From NCBI GenBank assembly GCA_050633265.1, contig JBOEGE010000002.1, positions 200,103 through 264,102 on the forward strand: 64,000 nt of DNA, in the 5' to 3' direction. Shown here piece after piece: positions 41,335 to 50,498 of the stretch. The notes beneath the pieces are model-generated. The model had not been told where the DNA came from. It made no database searches and was given only the letters and a program-made list of their open reading frames with translations. The translations under genes and the position numbers were made by a program. Every line of letters starts with the position of its first letter. Position 1 is the stretch's first letter. The stretch comes from JBLHZY01 sp050633265 (GTDB taxonomy: Bacteria > Pseudomonadota > Alphaproteobacteria > Rhodobacterales > Rhodobacteraceae).

Positions 41335-43353
41335 ATGGCTGAGCTACGCAAAATCATCATTGATAACAAAGAGGTCGAAGTCGACCCGGCAATGACCCTT
41401 ATCCAGGCTTGCGAGCAGGCTGGTGTTGAGGTTCCGCGTTTTTGTTATCACGAGCGTTTGACCATCGCGGGCAATTGCCGGATGTGTTTGGTTGAGGTCG
41501 TTGGCGGCCCGCCCAAGCCAACCGCCTCTTGCGCGATGCAGGTCAAAGATTTGCGCCCCGGCCCCGAAGGCCAGCCCCCCGTTGTGAAGACCAACTCACC
41601 CATGGTGAAAAAAGCGCGCGAAGGCGTGATGGAATTCCTGCTGATCAATCACCCGCTTGATTGCCCGATTTGCGACCAAGGCGGCGAATGCGATCTTCAG
41701 GATCAGGCCATGGCTTATGGCGTTGATTTCTCCCGCTACCGCGAACCAAAGCGCGCCACGGATGATCTCGATCTCGGCCCATTGGTCGAGACCCATATGA
41801 CCCGCTGCATTTCCTGCACGCGCTGTGTGCGTTTCACCTCCGAAGTCGCGGGATTGACCCAGATGGGCCAAACTGGCCGCGGCGAAGATGCCGAGATCAC
41901 CTCTTATTTGGGCGAGACCCTGAATTCCAACATGCAGGGCAATATCATTGATCTTTGCCCCGTTGGTGCTTTGGTTTCAAAGCCTTACGCCTTTACTGCC
42001 CGCCCTTGGGAGCTGAGCAAAACCGAAACCATCGATGTGATGGATGCGCTTGGCTCTTCTATTCGGGTTGATACGAAAGGGCGCGAAGTGATGCGCATCC
42101 TGCCGCGCAACCATGATGGCGTGAACGAGGAATGGATCTCCGACAAAACCCGTTTCGTCTGGGACGGTTTGCGCCGCCAACGGCTCGACACACCTTATAT
42201 CCGCGAAAATGGCACGCTGCGCAAAGCCAGCTGGCCCGAAGCGCTTGAAGCCGCCGCCGCCGCGATGAAGGGCAAGAAAGTTGCCGCACTTGTTGGCGAT
42301 CTGGCCCCAGTTGAAGCCGCATATGCGCTTAAAGGCATCGTTGATGGCCTTGAGGGCAAGATCGAGTGCCGCACAGATGGCGCGAAACTGCCCATCGGCA
42401 ATCGCTCGGCCTATGTTGGCACCGCCGCCGTTGAGGAAGTGGATAACGCCAAATATCTGATGGTTATCGGCGCCAATCCGCGCGATGAAGCGCCTGTATT
42501 CAACGCCCGCCTGCGCAAAGCCTGGACCAAAGGCGCAAATATCGCGCTGATCGGCGAACCCGTTGATTTGAGCTATGAATATGTGAACATGGGCGCAGAT
42601 CGCGACGCGCTTGTGAGCCTTGCGGATCACGCGTTCACGGATATTCTTGTGCAACCCTCTGTGATGATTATCGGCCAAGGCGCTTTGTCCGAGGCCGATG
42701 GCGAGGCCGTTTTGAGCCAAGCGATGAAGGCGGCTGAGCGCTCGAAAAGCAAATTCCTCGTGCTGCACACGGCCGCAAGCCGGGTTGGCGCGATGGATAT
42801 TGGCGCGGCCACCGAGGGCGGGCTTGAAGCCGCGCTTGAAGGCGCAGAAGTCGTTTATAATCTGGGCGCGGATGAGGTTGAGATCGATGCTGGCGCATTC
42901 GTCATCTATCAAGGCAGCCACGGCGATCGCGGCGCACATCGCGCCGATATCATCCTGCCCGGTGCCGCCTACACAGAAGAAAGCGGAATTTTCGTCAATA
43001 CCGAAGGCCGCCCGCAAATGGCAGAGCGCGCGGGCTTTGCGCCGGGCGAGGCCAAGGAAAACTGGGCCATCCTGCGCGCGCTTTCGGCCGAGCTGGGGGC
43101 CACATTACCCTATGACAGTATCACCCAATTGCGCGCCGCTTTGATCGCTGATGTGCCCCATATGGGCGCGATTGATGAGGTGCCGGTGAATGAATGGATG
43201 CCGATTAAGCCCAAAAAACCGGGCAAAGCCGATTTCCGCAACGCGATCAAAGATCACTACCTAACCAACCCGATCGCGCGCGCCTCCCAGTTGATGGGCG
43301 AATTGGCCGCAAATGCCAAAGCGCGCAGCACCGATAAGATGGCGGCTGAGTAA
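41335..43353 (+). CDS. nuoG: NADH-quinone oxidoreductase subunit G
   Basis: The 75-kDa-type subunit (672 residues) with the chain of iron-sulfur clusters. The N-terminal 2Fe-2S site is PRFCYHERLTIAGNCRMCLV plus SCAMQV; the His/Cys 4Fe-4S site is NHPLDCPICDQGGECDLQDQ; a third site is RCISCTRCVRFTSEVAG. The C-terminal molybdopterin-oxidoreductase-like domain is inactive as in other complexes. At 672 residues it is the short mitochondrial-like form. The stop overlaps the lipoprotein ATG by 1 bp. Confidence 0.97.
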   Translation: MAELRKIIIDNKEVEVDPAMTLIQACEQAGVEVPRFCYHERLTIAGNCRMCLVEVVGGPPKPTASCAMQVKDLRPGPEGQPPVVKTNSPMVKKAREGVMEFLLINHPLDCPICDQGGECDLQDQAMAYGVDFSRYREPKRATDDLDLGPLVETHMTRCISCTRCVRFTSEVAGLTQMGQTGRGEDAEITSYLGETLNSNMQGNIIDLCPVGALVSKPYAFTARPWELSKTETIDVMDALGSSIRVDTKGREVMRILPRNHDGVNEEWISDKTRFVWDGLRRQRLDTPYIRENGTLRKASWPEALEAAAAAMKGKKVAALVGDLAPVEAAYALKGIVDGLEGKIECRTDGAKLPIGNRSAYVGTAAVEEVDNAKYLMVIGANPRDEAPVFNARLRKAWTKGANIALIGEPVDLSYEYVNMGADRDALVSLADHAFTDILVQPSVMIIGQGALSEADGEAVLSQAMKAAERSKSKFLVLHTAASRVGAMDIGAATEGGLEAALEGAEVVYNLGADEVEIDAGAFVIYQGSHGDRGAHRADIILPGAAYTEESGIFVNTEGRPQMAERAGFAPGEAKENWAILRALSAELGATLPYDSITQLRAALIADVPHMGAIDEVPVNEWMPIKPKKPGKADFRNAIKDHYLTNPIARASQLMGELAANAKARSTDKMAAE

Positions 43354-43760
43354 TGATCCGCGCCGCGTCATATCCCGCTTTGATGCTCGCCCTCGGGGCC
43401 GGGCTGATGGGCTGTGACACTGCGCAACAAGAGGTGACGCAGGCGGAATTCTCGCCTGTTTACAATGGCATAGAGACCCAACTGCTTGACGGGGATCTTG
43501 TTAACTTTCGTGTCGCAATGCGCGGCGCAAGAACCAACGAGGACGTTGCCCGCTATGGGGAATGTGCCGCCGCACAATATGCGCTGATCCGAGGCTATGG
43601 ATTTGCGCGCCATGTGCGGACAAATGTTGCCCAAAAGGGTGGCGTTTGGCGCGGAGATGCTGTTTACACCATCTCGTCAGCTCTGCCGCGCGGCATTCGC
43701 ACAATTGACGCTGAAGTCACTGTGCAATCCTGCGTTGCAGACAACATACCGACGGTCTGA
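43353..43760 (+). CDS. Predicted lipoprotein between nuoG and nuoH
   Basis: A 135-residue protein with the lipoprotein signal MIRAASYPALMLALGAGLMG and Cys21. The mature part has VARYGECAAAQYALIRGYGF and TVQSCVADN, two more Cys that may pair. I do not recognise a family. TAATG couples it to nuoG, and nuoH follows 14 bp later. It is predicted to be attached to a membrane on the periplasmic side, so it could contact the membrane arm only from outside. Confidence 0.72.
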   Translation: MIRAASYPALMLALGAGLMGCDTAQQEVTQAEFSPVYNGIETQLLDGDLVNFRVAMRGARTNEDVARYGECAAAQYALIRGYGFARHVRTNVAQKGGVWRGDAVYTISSALPRGIRTIDAEVTVQSCVADNIPTV

Positions 43761-43774
43761 GGGCATGAGGCAAA

Positions 43775-44815
43775 ATGGCTGATTTTTTTACGAATACGAA
43801 CCTAGGCATTCTGCTGCTGATCCTTGGTCAGTGCTTGCTTATCGTGGTCCCGCTTTTGGTGGCACTGGCCTTTCTGCTTTATGCGGATCGCAAGATTTGG
43901 GCGGCGGTGCAGATGCGCCGTGGGCCAAACGTTGTGGGCCTGTTTGGCTTGATGCAGAGCTTTGCGGATTTCCTGAAATACATCACAAAAGAAGTGGTGG
44001 TGCCTGCGGGCGCGGATAAATTCGTCTTCTTCCTCGCGCCGATGGCAAGCTTCGTTTTGGCCATGCTCGCTTGGGCGGTGATCCCGTTCAACGAGGGCTG
44101 GGTTTTGGCCGATATCAATGTCGCGATCCTGTTTGTTTTCGCGGTCTCCTCGCTCGAGGTATACGGCGTGATCATGGGCGGGTGGGCGTCGAACTCCAAA
44201 TACCCGTTCCTTGGCTCGCTGCGATCCGCCGCGCAGATGATCTCTTATGAGGTCTCGCTCGGCTTGATCATCGTGGGTGTGATCATCACGACCGGCTCGA
44301 TGAATTTCACCGATATCGTCCATGCTCAGGATGGCAGCTACGGATTGTTCAGCTGGTATTGGCTGCCGCATTTCCCGATGGTTATCCTGTTCTTCATCTC
44401 GGCTTTGGCCGAAACCAACCGCCCGCCATTTGACCTTCCCGAAGCGGAAAGCGAGCTGGTTGCCGGCTATCAGGTTGAGTATTCCTCAACGCCGTTCTTG
44501 CTCTTTATGATCGGTGAATATGTGGCCATCGTGCTGATGTGTGCGCTGATCACGCTGCTGTTCTTTGGCGGCTGGCTGTCGCCCATTCCGGGCATCTCGG
44601 ATGGCATTTTGTGGTTTGTTGCCAAGGCTTGTGCGGTGTTCTTTATGTTTGCGATGGTCAAGGCCATCACCCCGCGCTACCGCTACGATCAACTGATGCG
44701 GATTGGCTGGAAAGTCTTCCTGCCGCTCTCGCTGCTCTGGGTTGTGATCGTCGCCTTCTTTGCGCAATTCGGCGCCTTTGGCGGGGCTTATGCTCGCTGG
44801 GCAATTGGGGGCTGA
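43775..44815 (+). CDS. nuoH: NADH-quinone oxidoreductase subunit H
   Basis: The membrane subunit (346 residues, about eight helices) that joins the quinone site to the proton pumps. The conserved DRKIWAAVQMRRGPNVVGLF loop, LAETNRPPFDLPEAESELVA and EYSSTPFLLFMIGEY identify it. Coordinates fit the ATG at 43775. Confidence 0.98.
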   Translation: MADFFTNTNLGILLLILGQCLLIVVPLLVALAFLLYADRKIWAAVQMRRGPNVVGLFGLMQSFADFLKYITKEVVVPAGADKFVFFLAPMASFVLAMLAWAVIPFNEGWVLADINVAILFVFAVSSLEVYGVIMGGWASNSKYPFLGSLRSAAQMISYEVSLGLIIVGVIITTGSMNFTDIVHAQDGSYGLFSWYWLPHFPMVILFFISALAETNRPPFDLPEAESELVAGYQVEYSSTPFLLFMIGEYVAIVLMCALITLLFFGGWLSPIPGISDGILWFVAKACAVFFMFAMVKAITPRYRYDQLMRIGWKVFLPLSLLWVVIVAFFAQFGAFGGAYARWAIGG

Positions 44816-44870
44816 TTGATGGGCCGCACAGATATGATGGCGCCGAGCGCGCAAGTGAAGGGTTAGAGCG

Positions 44871-45362
44871 ATGGCTATGGATTACACGCGCGCTGCGAAA
44901 TACTTCCTTCTGATGGATTTCATCAAAGGGTTTGGCCTTGGGATGCGCTACTTTTTCGCGCCCAAAGCAACGCTGAATTACCCGCATGAAAAGGGGCCGC
45001 TTTCGCCTCGGTTCCGCGGAGAACATGCGCTGCGCCGCTATCCAAATGGCGAAGAACGCTGCATCGCCTGCAAACTTTGCGAAGCGGTCTGCCCCGCCCA
45101 AGCGATCACCATTGACGCAGAGCCGCGCGAAGACGGATCGCGCCGCACAACCCGCTATGACATCGACATGACCAAATGCATCTACTGCGGCTTTTGCCAA
45201 GAGGCCTGCCCGGTCGACGCGATCGTCGAGGGGCCAAACTTCGAATTCGCCACCGAGACGCGCGAAGAGCTGTTCTATGATAAAGAAAAGCTGCTTGATA
45301 ACGGCGCCCGCTGGGAAGCCGAGATTGCCCGCAACCTTGAATTGGATGCGCCCTACCGATGA
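44871..45362 (+). CDS. nuoI: NADH-quinone oxidoreductase subunit I
   Basis: The 163-residue subunit with two 4Fe-4S clusters (N6a and N6b): CIACKLCEAVCPAQAIT and CIYCGFCQEACPVDAIV. The N-terminal amphipathic region DFIKGFGLGMRYFFAP is typical. The stop overlaps the next ATG by 4 bp. The 55 bp between nuoH and nuoI include a 15-codon open frame (44819-44866) that I do not call. Confidence 0.98.
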   Translation: MAMDYTRAAKYFLLMDFIKGFGLGMRYFFAPKATLNYPHEKGPLSPRFRGEHALRRYPNGEERCIACKLCEAVCPAQAITIDAEPREDGSRRTTRYDIDMTKCIYCGFCQEACPVDAIVEGPNFEFATETREELFYDKEKLLDNGARWEAEIARNLELDAPYR

Positions 45363-45766
45363 ATGATTTCACCAAAATGTTTGAGCAGATGATGGAGCAG
45401 GGCCAAAAGATGGTCCGCGAGTTCAACCCTGCGCTTGAGCATTTTAAACCTGCTGGCTTTGAAGCGATGATGCCGACCATGCCCAAAGACATGATGGATA
45501 TGTTCTTTGGCACGGCCTTCAACAAAGACGGGCTCGATAGCAAAACCCGCATGCTGGTGACGCTCGCCGGGCTCACCGCATTGGGCGCGCAAGTCGAGCC
45601 AGTGTTTAAGGCCACAGTGCGCCAGTCGCTTGAAGCCGGCGCGAGCCAAAAAGAGATCGCGGAAGTGATTTATCAAATGTCGATGCTGGGCGGATTGCCC
45701 GCGATGAACAAAGCGCTAGAGATGGCGCAGGCGGTATTCGCCGAGACCGAGGAGACCTCAAAATGA
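45359..45766 (+). CDS. Carboxymuconolactone decarboxylase-family protein lacking Cys, in nuo operon
   Basis: A 135-residue, mostly helical protein. Residues 50-120 match the CMD/AhpD-like fold (LDSKTRMLVTLAGLTALGAQ, EIAEVIYQMSMLGGLPAMNK), after a Met-rich N-terminal helix (MFEQMMEQGQKMVREF). It has no Cys at all, so it lacks the CxxC of peroxidatic AhpD proteins. ATGA overlaps with both nuoI and nuoJ place it firmly between them. It may be a structural or assembly factor; the decarboxylase name should not be read as a function. Confidence 0.85.
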   Translation: MNDFTKMFEQMMEQGQKMVREFNPALEHFKPAGFEAMMPTMPKDMMDMFFGTAFNKDGLDSKTRMLVTLAGLTALGAQVEPVFKATVRQSLEAGASQKEIAEVIYQMSMLGGLPAMNKALEMAQAVFAETEETSK

Positions 45767-46377
45767 GCGTTGTGGCTTTCGCATTCTATACCTTCGCCGT
45801 CATCCTGATTGGCGCTGGCCTGATGACCGTTATCGCGCGCAACCCGGTGCATTCGGTGCTCTGGTTGATCCTCAGCTTCCTTTCGGCGGCGGGGCTTTTT
45901 GTGATGCTTGGGGCGGAATTCGTCGCGATGCTTCTTATCATCGTCTATGTGGGCGCGGTCGCGGTTTTGTTCCTCTTTGTGGTGATGATGCTTGATGTGG
46001 ATTTCGCCGAGCTTAAGGCGGAAATGTCCAAATATATGCCGATTGCTTTGCTGATTGGGGTTGTGATCCTGATGCAGTTTGGCATGGCTTTTGGTGTTTG
46101 GCAGGTCTCGGATCAAGCCCAGGGCATGCGCGCCGCCGTTACCCCGAATGTATCTGAGGTCAGCAATACAGCCGCGCTCGGCCAGCTCATCTATGACGAT
46201 TATATCCTTTTGTTCCAACTGGCTGGCCTGATCCTGCTGGTGGCGATGATCGGCGCGATTGTTCTAACTCTGCGCCACCGCCCGAATATCAAACGCCAAG
46301 ATGTGCTCGCGCAAATGTACCGCGATCCCGCCAAGGCGATGGAGCTTAAAGACGTCAAACCGGGGCAGGGGCTGTAA
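45763..46377 (+). CDS. nuoJ: NADH-quinone oxidoreductase subunit J
   Basis: A 204-residue membrane subunit with five helices. Typical blocks are ARNPVHSVLWLILSFLSAAG, FVAMLLIIVYVGAVAVLFLF and LFQLAGLILLVAMIGAIVLT. It begins inside the CMD gene's stop (ATGA) and is followed by nuoK after 61 bp. Confidence 0.97.
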   Translation: MSVVAFAFYTFAVILIGAGLMTVIARNPVHSVLWLILSFLSAAGLFVMLGAEFVAMLLIIVYVGAVAVLFLFVVMMLDVDFAELKAEMSKYMPIALLIGVVILMQFGMAFGVWQVSDQAQGMRAAVTPNVSEVSNTAALGQLIYDDYILLFQLAGLILLVAMIGAIVLTLRHRPNIKRQDVLAQMYRDPAKAMELKDVKPGQGL

Positions 46378-46438
46378 TGCGCATCGCTCTAAATTCCGCT
46401 CTCTTTCCCGGCCAAAATCCGACCCGCGAGGTGACCAA

Positions 46439-46744
46439 ATGATTGGACTAGAACATTACCTAACAGTGTCAGGCGCGCTGTTTGTCATTGGCATTTTCGG
46501 GCTCTTCCTGAACCGCAAAAACGTGATCATCATCCTGATGTCGATCGAGCTGATGCTGCTCTCGGTGAATATCAATTTTGTTGCGTTCTCTTCTTATCTT
46601 GGTGATCTGGTCGGGCAAATCTTTACGATGTTCGTGCTCACCGTCGCCGCCGCAGAGGCCGCGATTGGCCTTGCGATCCTCGTATGTTTCTTCCGCAACC
46701 GCGGCACGATCGACGTCGAAGACGTCAATGTGATGAAAGGCTAA
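46439..46744 (+). CDS. nuoK: NADH-quinone oxidoreductase subunit K
   Basis: A 101-residue, three-helix antiporter-like subunit. The conserved LNRKNVIIILMSIELMLLSV and the second carboxylate-bearing helix VLTVAAAEAAIGLAILVCFF are present. I chose the ATG at 46439 with GAGGTG upstream; the open frame to 46301 overlaps nuoJ. Confidence 0.97.
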   Translation: MIGLEHYLTVSGALFVIGIFGLFLNRKNVIIILMSIELMLLSVNINFVAFSSYLGDLVGQIFTMFVLTVAAAEAAIGLAILVCFFRNRGTIDVEDVNVMKG

Positions 46745-46750
46745 GGGCAC

Positions 46751-48946
46751 ATGGCAACGATCATTCTTTTTGCCCCGCTCGTGGGCGCGCTTCTGGCTGG
46801 TTTTGGCTGGAAGATCATCGGCGAAAAACCCGCCCAAGTGATTGCCACGGCATTGCTTTTCCTCTCGGCGATCCTTTCTTGGATTGTCTTCCTTAGCTTT
46901 GATGGCGAAACACAAATCATCTCGCTGATGACATGGATCCAAAGCGGCTCGCTAAGCACAGATTGGGCCATCCGCCTTGATCGCCTCACCGCGACAATGC
47001 TGATCGTGGTCACAACGGTTTCAAGCCTCGTGCACCTCTATTCCTTCGGCTATATGGCCCATGACGAGAACTTCTCGGATGAAGAGCCTTACCGCGCGCG
47101 TTTCTTTGCCTATCTAAGCTTCTTTACCTTCACCATGCTCATGCTGGTGACCTCTGACAATCTCGTGCAGATGTTCTTCGGCTGGGAAGGGGTGGGCGTT
47201 GCCTCCTATCTCTTGATCGGTTTCTATTACAAAAAACCCTCCGCCAATGCCGCCGCGATGAAGGCCTTTGTGGTCAACCGTGTTGGGGATTTCGGCTTTG
47301 CGCTTGGGATTTTGGGGCTGTTCTTCTTGGTCGACAGCATCAGTTTTACCGATGTTTTCGCCGCCGCTCCCGCGCTGGCTGAAACCGATCTGCATTTCCT
47401 TTGGCGCGATTGGAACGCCGCCAACCTTCTGGCGCTCTTGCTCTTTATCGGCGCGATGGGGAAATCGGCGCAGCTCTTCTTGCACACATGGCTGCCCGAC
47501 GCGATGGAAGGTCCAACGCCCGTATCCGCGCTGATCCACGCCGCAACGATGGTAACGGCGGGTGTTTTCCTCGTGTGCCGCATGTCGCCGCTGATGGAAT
47601 TCGCGCCACAAACCAAGAACTTCATCATCTATATCGGCGCCTCAACGGCCTTTTTCGCCGCCACTGTTGGCCTTGTGCAGAACGATATCAAACGCGTCAT
47701 TGCTTACTCAACCTGTTCCCAGCTTGGCTATATGTTTGTGGCCGCAGGCGCGGGCGTTTATGGCGCGGCGATGTTCCACCTGCTGACCCACGCCTTCTTT
47801 AAAGCGATGCTCTTCCTTGGTGCAGGCTCGGTGATCCACGCGATGCACCACGAACAAGATATGCGCAATTACGGCGGCTTGCGGAAGAAAATCCCGCTGA
47901 CCTTCTGGGCCATGATGATCGGCACGCTCGCCATCACCGGCGTCGGCATTCCGCTCACCCATATCGGCTTTGCGGGCTTTCTTTCGAAGGACGCAATCAT
48001 CGAGAGCGCCTTTGCAAGCGGGGTTGGCTTTGCCTTCTGGTCGCTCGTTATCGCGGCGATGTTCACCAGCTTTTACAGCTGGCGCTTGATGTTCCTCACC
48101 TTCTACGGCGAGGCGCGCGGCGACAAACATACCCATGATCACGCCCATGAAAGCCCCTCCGTGATGACCATCCCGCTTGGCGTTTTGGCCATTGGCGCGA
48201 TCCTTTCAGGGATGGTTTTCTATGGCTCGTTCTTTGGCGAACATAACCAAGTGAACCGCTTCTTTGGCATTCCTGTTCACGCCGAAGCCAGCGAACATGG
48301 CGATGAGGAAACCCATGCCGAAGCCGCCAAGGATCATGGCGAAACGCCAGCCACGGACGCGCATGCTTCTGAGGCGCAGGCGGACGAAAGCCATGATGCA
48401 GATCACGCGGACGATAGCCGCGATGCAGATCACGCAACAGCCATGGCCGATCCCGATCATGCGCCCAAAGTGGCCGCTCATCACGGCGCCGCCCCTCAAG
48501 GCGCGATTTTCATGGCGCCAGACAATCACGTGATGGACGATGCGCATCACGCGCCAAAATGGGTCAAAGTCTCGCCCTTTATCGCGATGCTGATTGGCTT
48601 CTCTATGGCCTATATGATGTATATCCGCCGCCCCGAGTGGCCCGCAAAACTGGCCGAAAACCAGCGCCCGCTCTACAACTTTCTGCTCAACAAATGGTAC
48701 TTCGATGAGGCCTATGATTTCCTCTTCATTCGCCCCGCACAGGCCCTTGGCCGTTTCCTCTGGAAGCGCGGCGATGGCAATGTGATCGACGGAACCCTGA
48801 ACGGGATCGCCATGGGCGCCATCCCCTTCCTCACCCGTCTGGCTGGGCGCGCCCAGTCCGGATATCTTTTCCACTACGCGTTTGCGATGGTCCTTGGGAT
48901 TGCGATTTTGATTACCTGGATGACGATCGGCGGGGGGGCTAAATAA
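46751..48946 (+). CDS. nuoL: NADH-quinone oxidoreductase subunit L with His/Asp-rich insertion
   Basis: The distal proton pump of the membrane arm, Mrp-antiporter related, with a long lateral helix. Identified by YSFGYMAHDENFSDEEPYRA, MFFGWEGVGVASYLLIGFYY and LHTWLPDAMEGPTPVSALIH. At 731 residues it is longer than the roughly 610-700 usual. Residues about 510-603 form a hydrophilic insertion very rich in His, Asp, Ala and Glu (for example SHDADHADDSRDADHATAMA), placed before the last membrane helices. The stop overlaps the nuoM ATG by 1 bp. Confidence 0.97.
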   Translation: MATIILFAPLVGALLAGFGWKIIGEKPAQVIATALLFLSAILSWIVFLSFDGETQIISLMTWIQSGSLSTDWAIRLDRLTATMLIVVTTVSSLVHLYSFGYMAHDENFSDEEPYRARFFAYLSFFTFTMLMLVTSDNLVQMFFGWEGVGVASYLLIGFYYKKPSANAAAMKAFVVNRVGDFGFALGILGLFFLVDSISFTDVFAAAPALAETDLHFLWRDWNAANLLALLLFIGAMGKSAQLFLHTWLPDAMEGPTPVSALIHAATMVTAGVFLVCRMSPLMEFAPQTKNFIIYIGASTAFFAATVGLVQNDIKRVIAYSTCSQLGYMFVAAGAGVYGAAMFHLLTHAFFKAMLFLGAGSVIHAMHHEQDMRNYGGLRKKIPLTFWAMMIGTLAITGVGIPLTHIGFAGFLSKDAIIESAFASGVGFAFWSLVIAAMFTSFYSWRLMFLTFYGEARGDKHTHDHAHESPSVMTIPLGVLAIGAILSGMVFYGSFFGEHNQVNRFFGIPVHAEASEHGDEETHAEAAKDHGETPATDAHASEAQADESHDADHADDSRDADHATAMADPDHAPKVAAHHGAAPQGAIFMAPDNHVMDDAHHAPKWVKVSPFIAMLIGFSMAYMMYIRRPEWPAKLAENQRPLYNFLLNKWYFDEAYDFLFIRPAQALGRFLWKRGDGNVIDGTLNGIAMGAIPFLTRLAGRAQSGYLFHYAFAMVLGIAILITWMTIGGGAK

Positions 48947-50487
48947 TGACAAACCTCCTCTCCCTCATTACCTTTCTCCCCCTCGTGGCGGCGCTTATCA
49001 TGGCCGTTCTTCTGCGCGGCGATGATGCAGCGGCGCAAAAGAATGCCAAATGGCTCGCACTTTTTGCGACCATAGCAACCTTCCTGATCTCGCTTTTCGT
49101 GATCACCCAGTTCAATCCCGACGACACGGGTTTCCAATTCGTGGAAGAGCGCGAATGGATCATGGGCTTTAAATACAAAATGGGCGTCGATGGGATTTCG
49201 GTTCTGTTTGTGATGCTCACCACCTTCCTGATGCCGCTGGTGATCTGGTCCTGCTGGGATGTGGATAAGCGCGTCAAAGAATATATGATCGCGTTTTTGC
49301 TGCTTGAGAGCCTGATGCTTGGCGTGTTTATGGCGCTTGATCTGGTGCTCTTTTATCTGTTCTTTGAAGCAGGCCTGATCCCGATGTTCCTCATCATCGG
49401 CATCTGGGGCGGGGCGAACCGCATCTATGCAGCGTTCAAATTCTTCCTCTATACCTTCCTCGGCTCGATCCTCATGCTGGTGGCGATGATCGCGATGTAT
49501 GTGGATGCAGGGACGACCGATATCGTCAAACTGCTCGCCCATGATTTCTCTTCCTCGCCCTTTACCGTGCTTGGGATGAATGTGGTTGGTGGGATGCAAA
49601 CCCTTTGTTTCCTTGCGTTTTTCGCCAGCTTTGCCGTCAAAATGCCGATGTGGCCGGTGCATACATGGCTGCCGGATGCGCATGTTCAGGCGCCAACGGC
49701 CGGCTCGGTTGTTCTGGCGGCGATCTTGCTGAAAATGGGCGGCTATGGCTTCCTGCGGTTTAGCTTGCCGATGTTCCCGATTGCTTCGGATCTCTTTACG
49801 CCGATGGTGCTTTGGCTCAGCGTGATCGCGATTGTTTATACATCGCTCGTGGCGCTGGTTCAGACCGATATGAAAAAGCTGATCGCCTATTCCTCGGTGG
49901 CCCATATGGGCTATGTGACAGCGGGGATTTTCGCGGCCAACCAACAAGGCATTGATGGCGCGATTTTCCAGATGATTAGCCACGGCTTTATCTCCGGCGC
50001 GCTCTTTTTATGCGTTGGGGTGATCTATGATCGCATGCACACCCGCGAGATTGATGCCTACGGCGGCCTTGTTAATCGGATGCCCGCTTATGCGATGATC
50101 TTTATGCTCTTCACCATGGCCAATGTCGGCCTGCCGGGAACCTCTGGCTTTGTTGGCGAATTCTTGATCCTGCTCGGCCTGTTCCAAGCCAATACATGGA
50201 TCGCGATGATTGCAACAACCGGCGTGATCCTTTCGGCGGCCTATGCTTTGTTCCTCTATCGCCGCGTGGTGATGGGCGATCTGATCAAAGAGAGCCTCAA
50301 AAGCATCACCGATATGACTGCGCGCGAGAAATGGATCTTTGCGCCACTCATCGCGATGACACTGCTTTTGGGGGTCTACCCAAGCCTTGTGACAGATATC
50401 ATTGGCCCCTCCGTTAAGGCGCTGGTCGAAACTTACCAAGCTGCTCTGCCCGCCGATATGGCGATGGTAGACGCGGCCAACCATTGA
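48946..50487 (+). CDS. nuoM: NADH-quinone oxidoreductase subunit M
   Basis: A 513-residue proton-pumping subunit with about fourteen helices. Diagnostic segments are GVDGISVLFVMLTTFLMP, EAGLIPMFLIIGIWGG, PVHTWLPDAHVQAPTAGSVV and AYSSVAHMGYVTAGIFAANQ. It is coupled to nuoL through TAATG and lies 11 bp before nuoN. Confidence 0.98.
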   Translation: MTNLLSLITFLPLVAALIMAVLLRGDDAAAQKNAKWLALFATIATFLISLFVITQFNPDDTGFQFVEEREWIMGFKYKMGVDGISVLFVMLTTFLMPLVIWSCWDVDKRVKEYMIAFLLLESLMLGVFMALDLVLFYLFFEAGLIPMFLIIGIWGGANRIYAAFKFFLYTFLGSILMLVAMIAMYVDAGTTDIVKLLAHDFSSSPFTVLGMNVVGGMQTLCFLAFFASFAVKMPMWPVHTWLPDAHVQAPTAGSVVLAAILLKMGGYGFLRFSLPMFPIASDLFTPMVLWLSVIAIVYTSLVALVQTDMKKLIAYSSVAHMGYVTAGIFAANQQGIDGAIFQMISHGFISGALFLCVGVIYDRMHTREIDAYGGLVNRMPAYAMIFMLFTMANVGLPGTSGFVGEFLILLGLFQANTWIAMIATTGVILSAAYALFLYRRVVMGDLIKESLKSITDMTAREKWIFAPLIAMTLLLGVYPSLVTDIIGPSVKALVETYQAALPADMAMVDAANH

Positions 50488-50498
50488 GGGGCTAACGC

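Noticed and set aside
44819..44866. 15-codon frame between nuoH and nuoI
   Set aside because: Too short to support as a gene, and there is no conserved feature to judge by.
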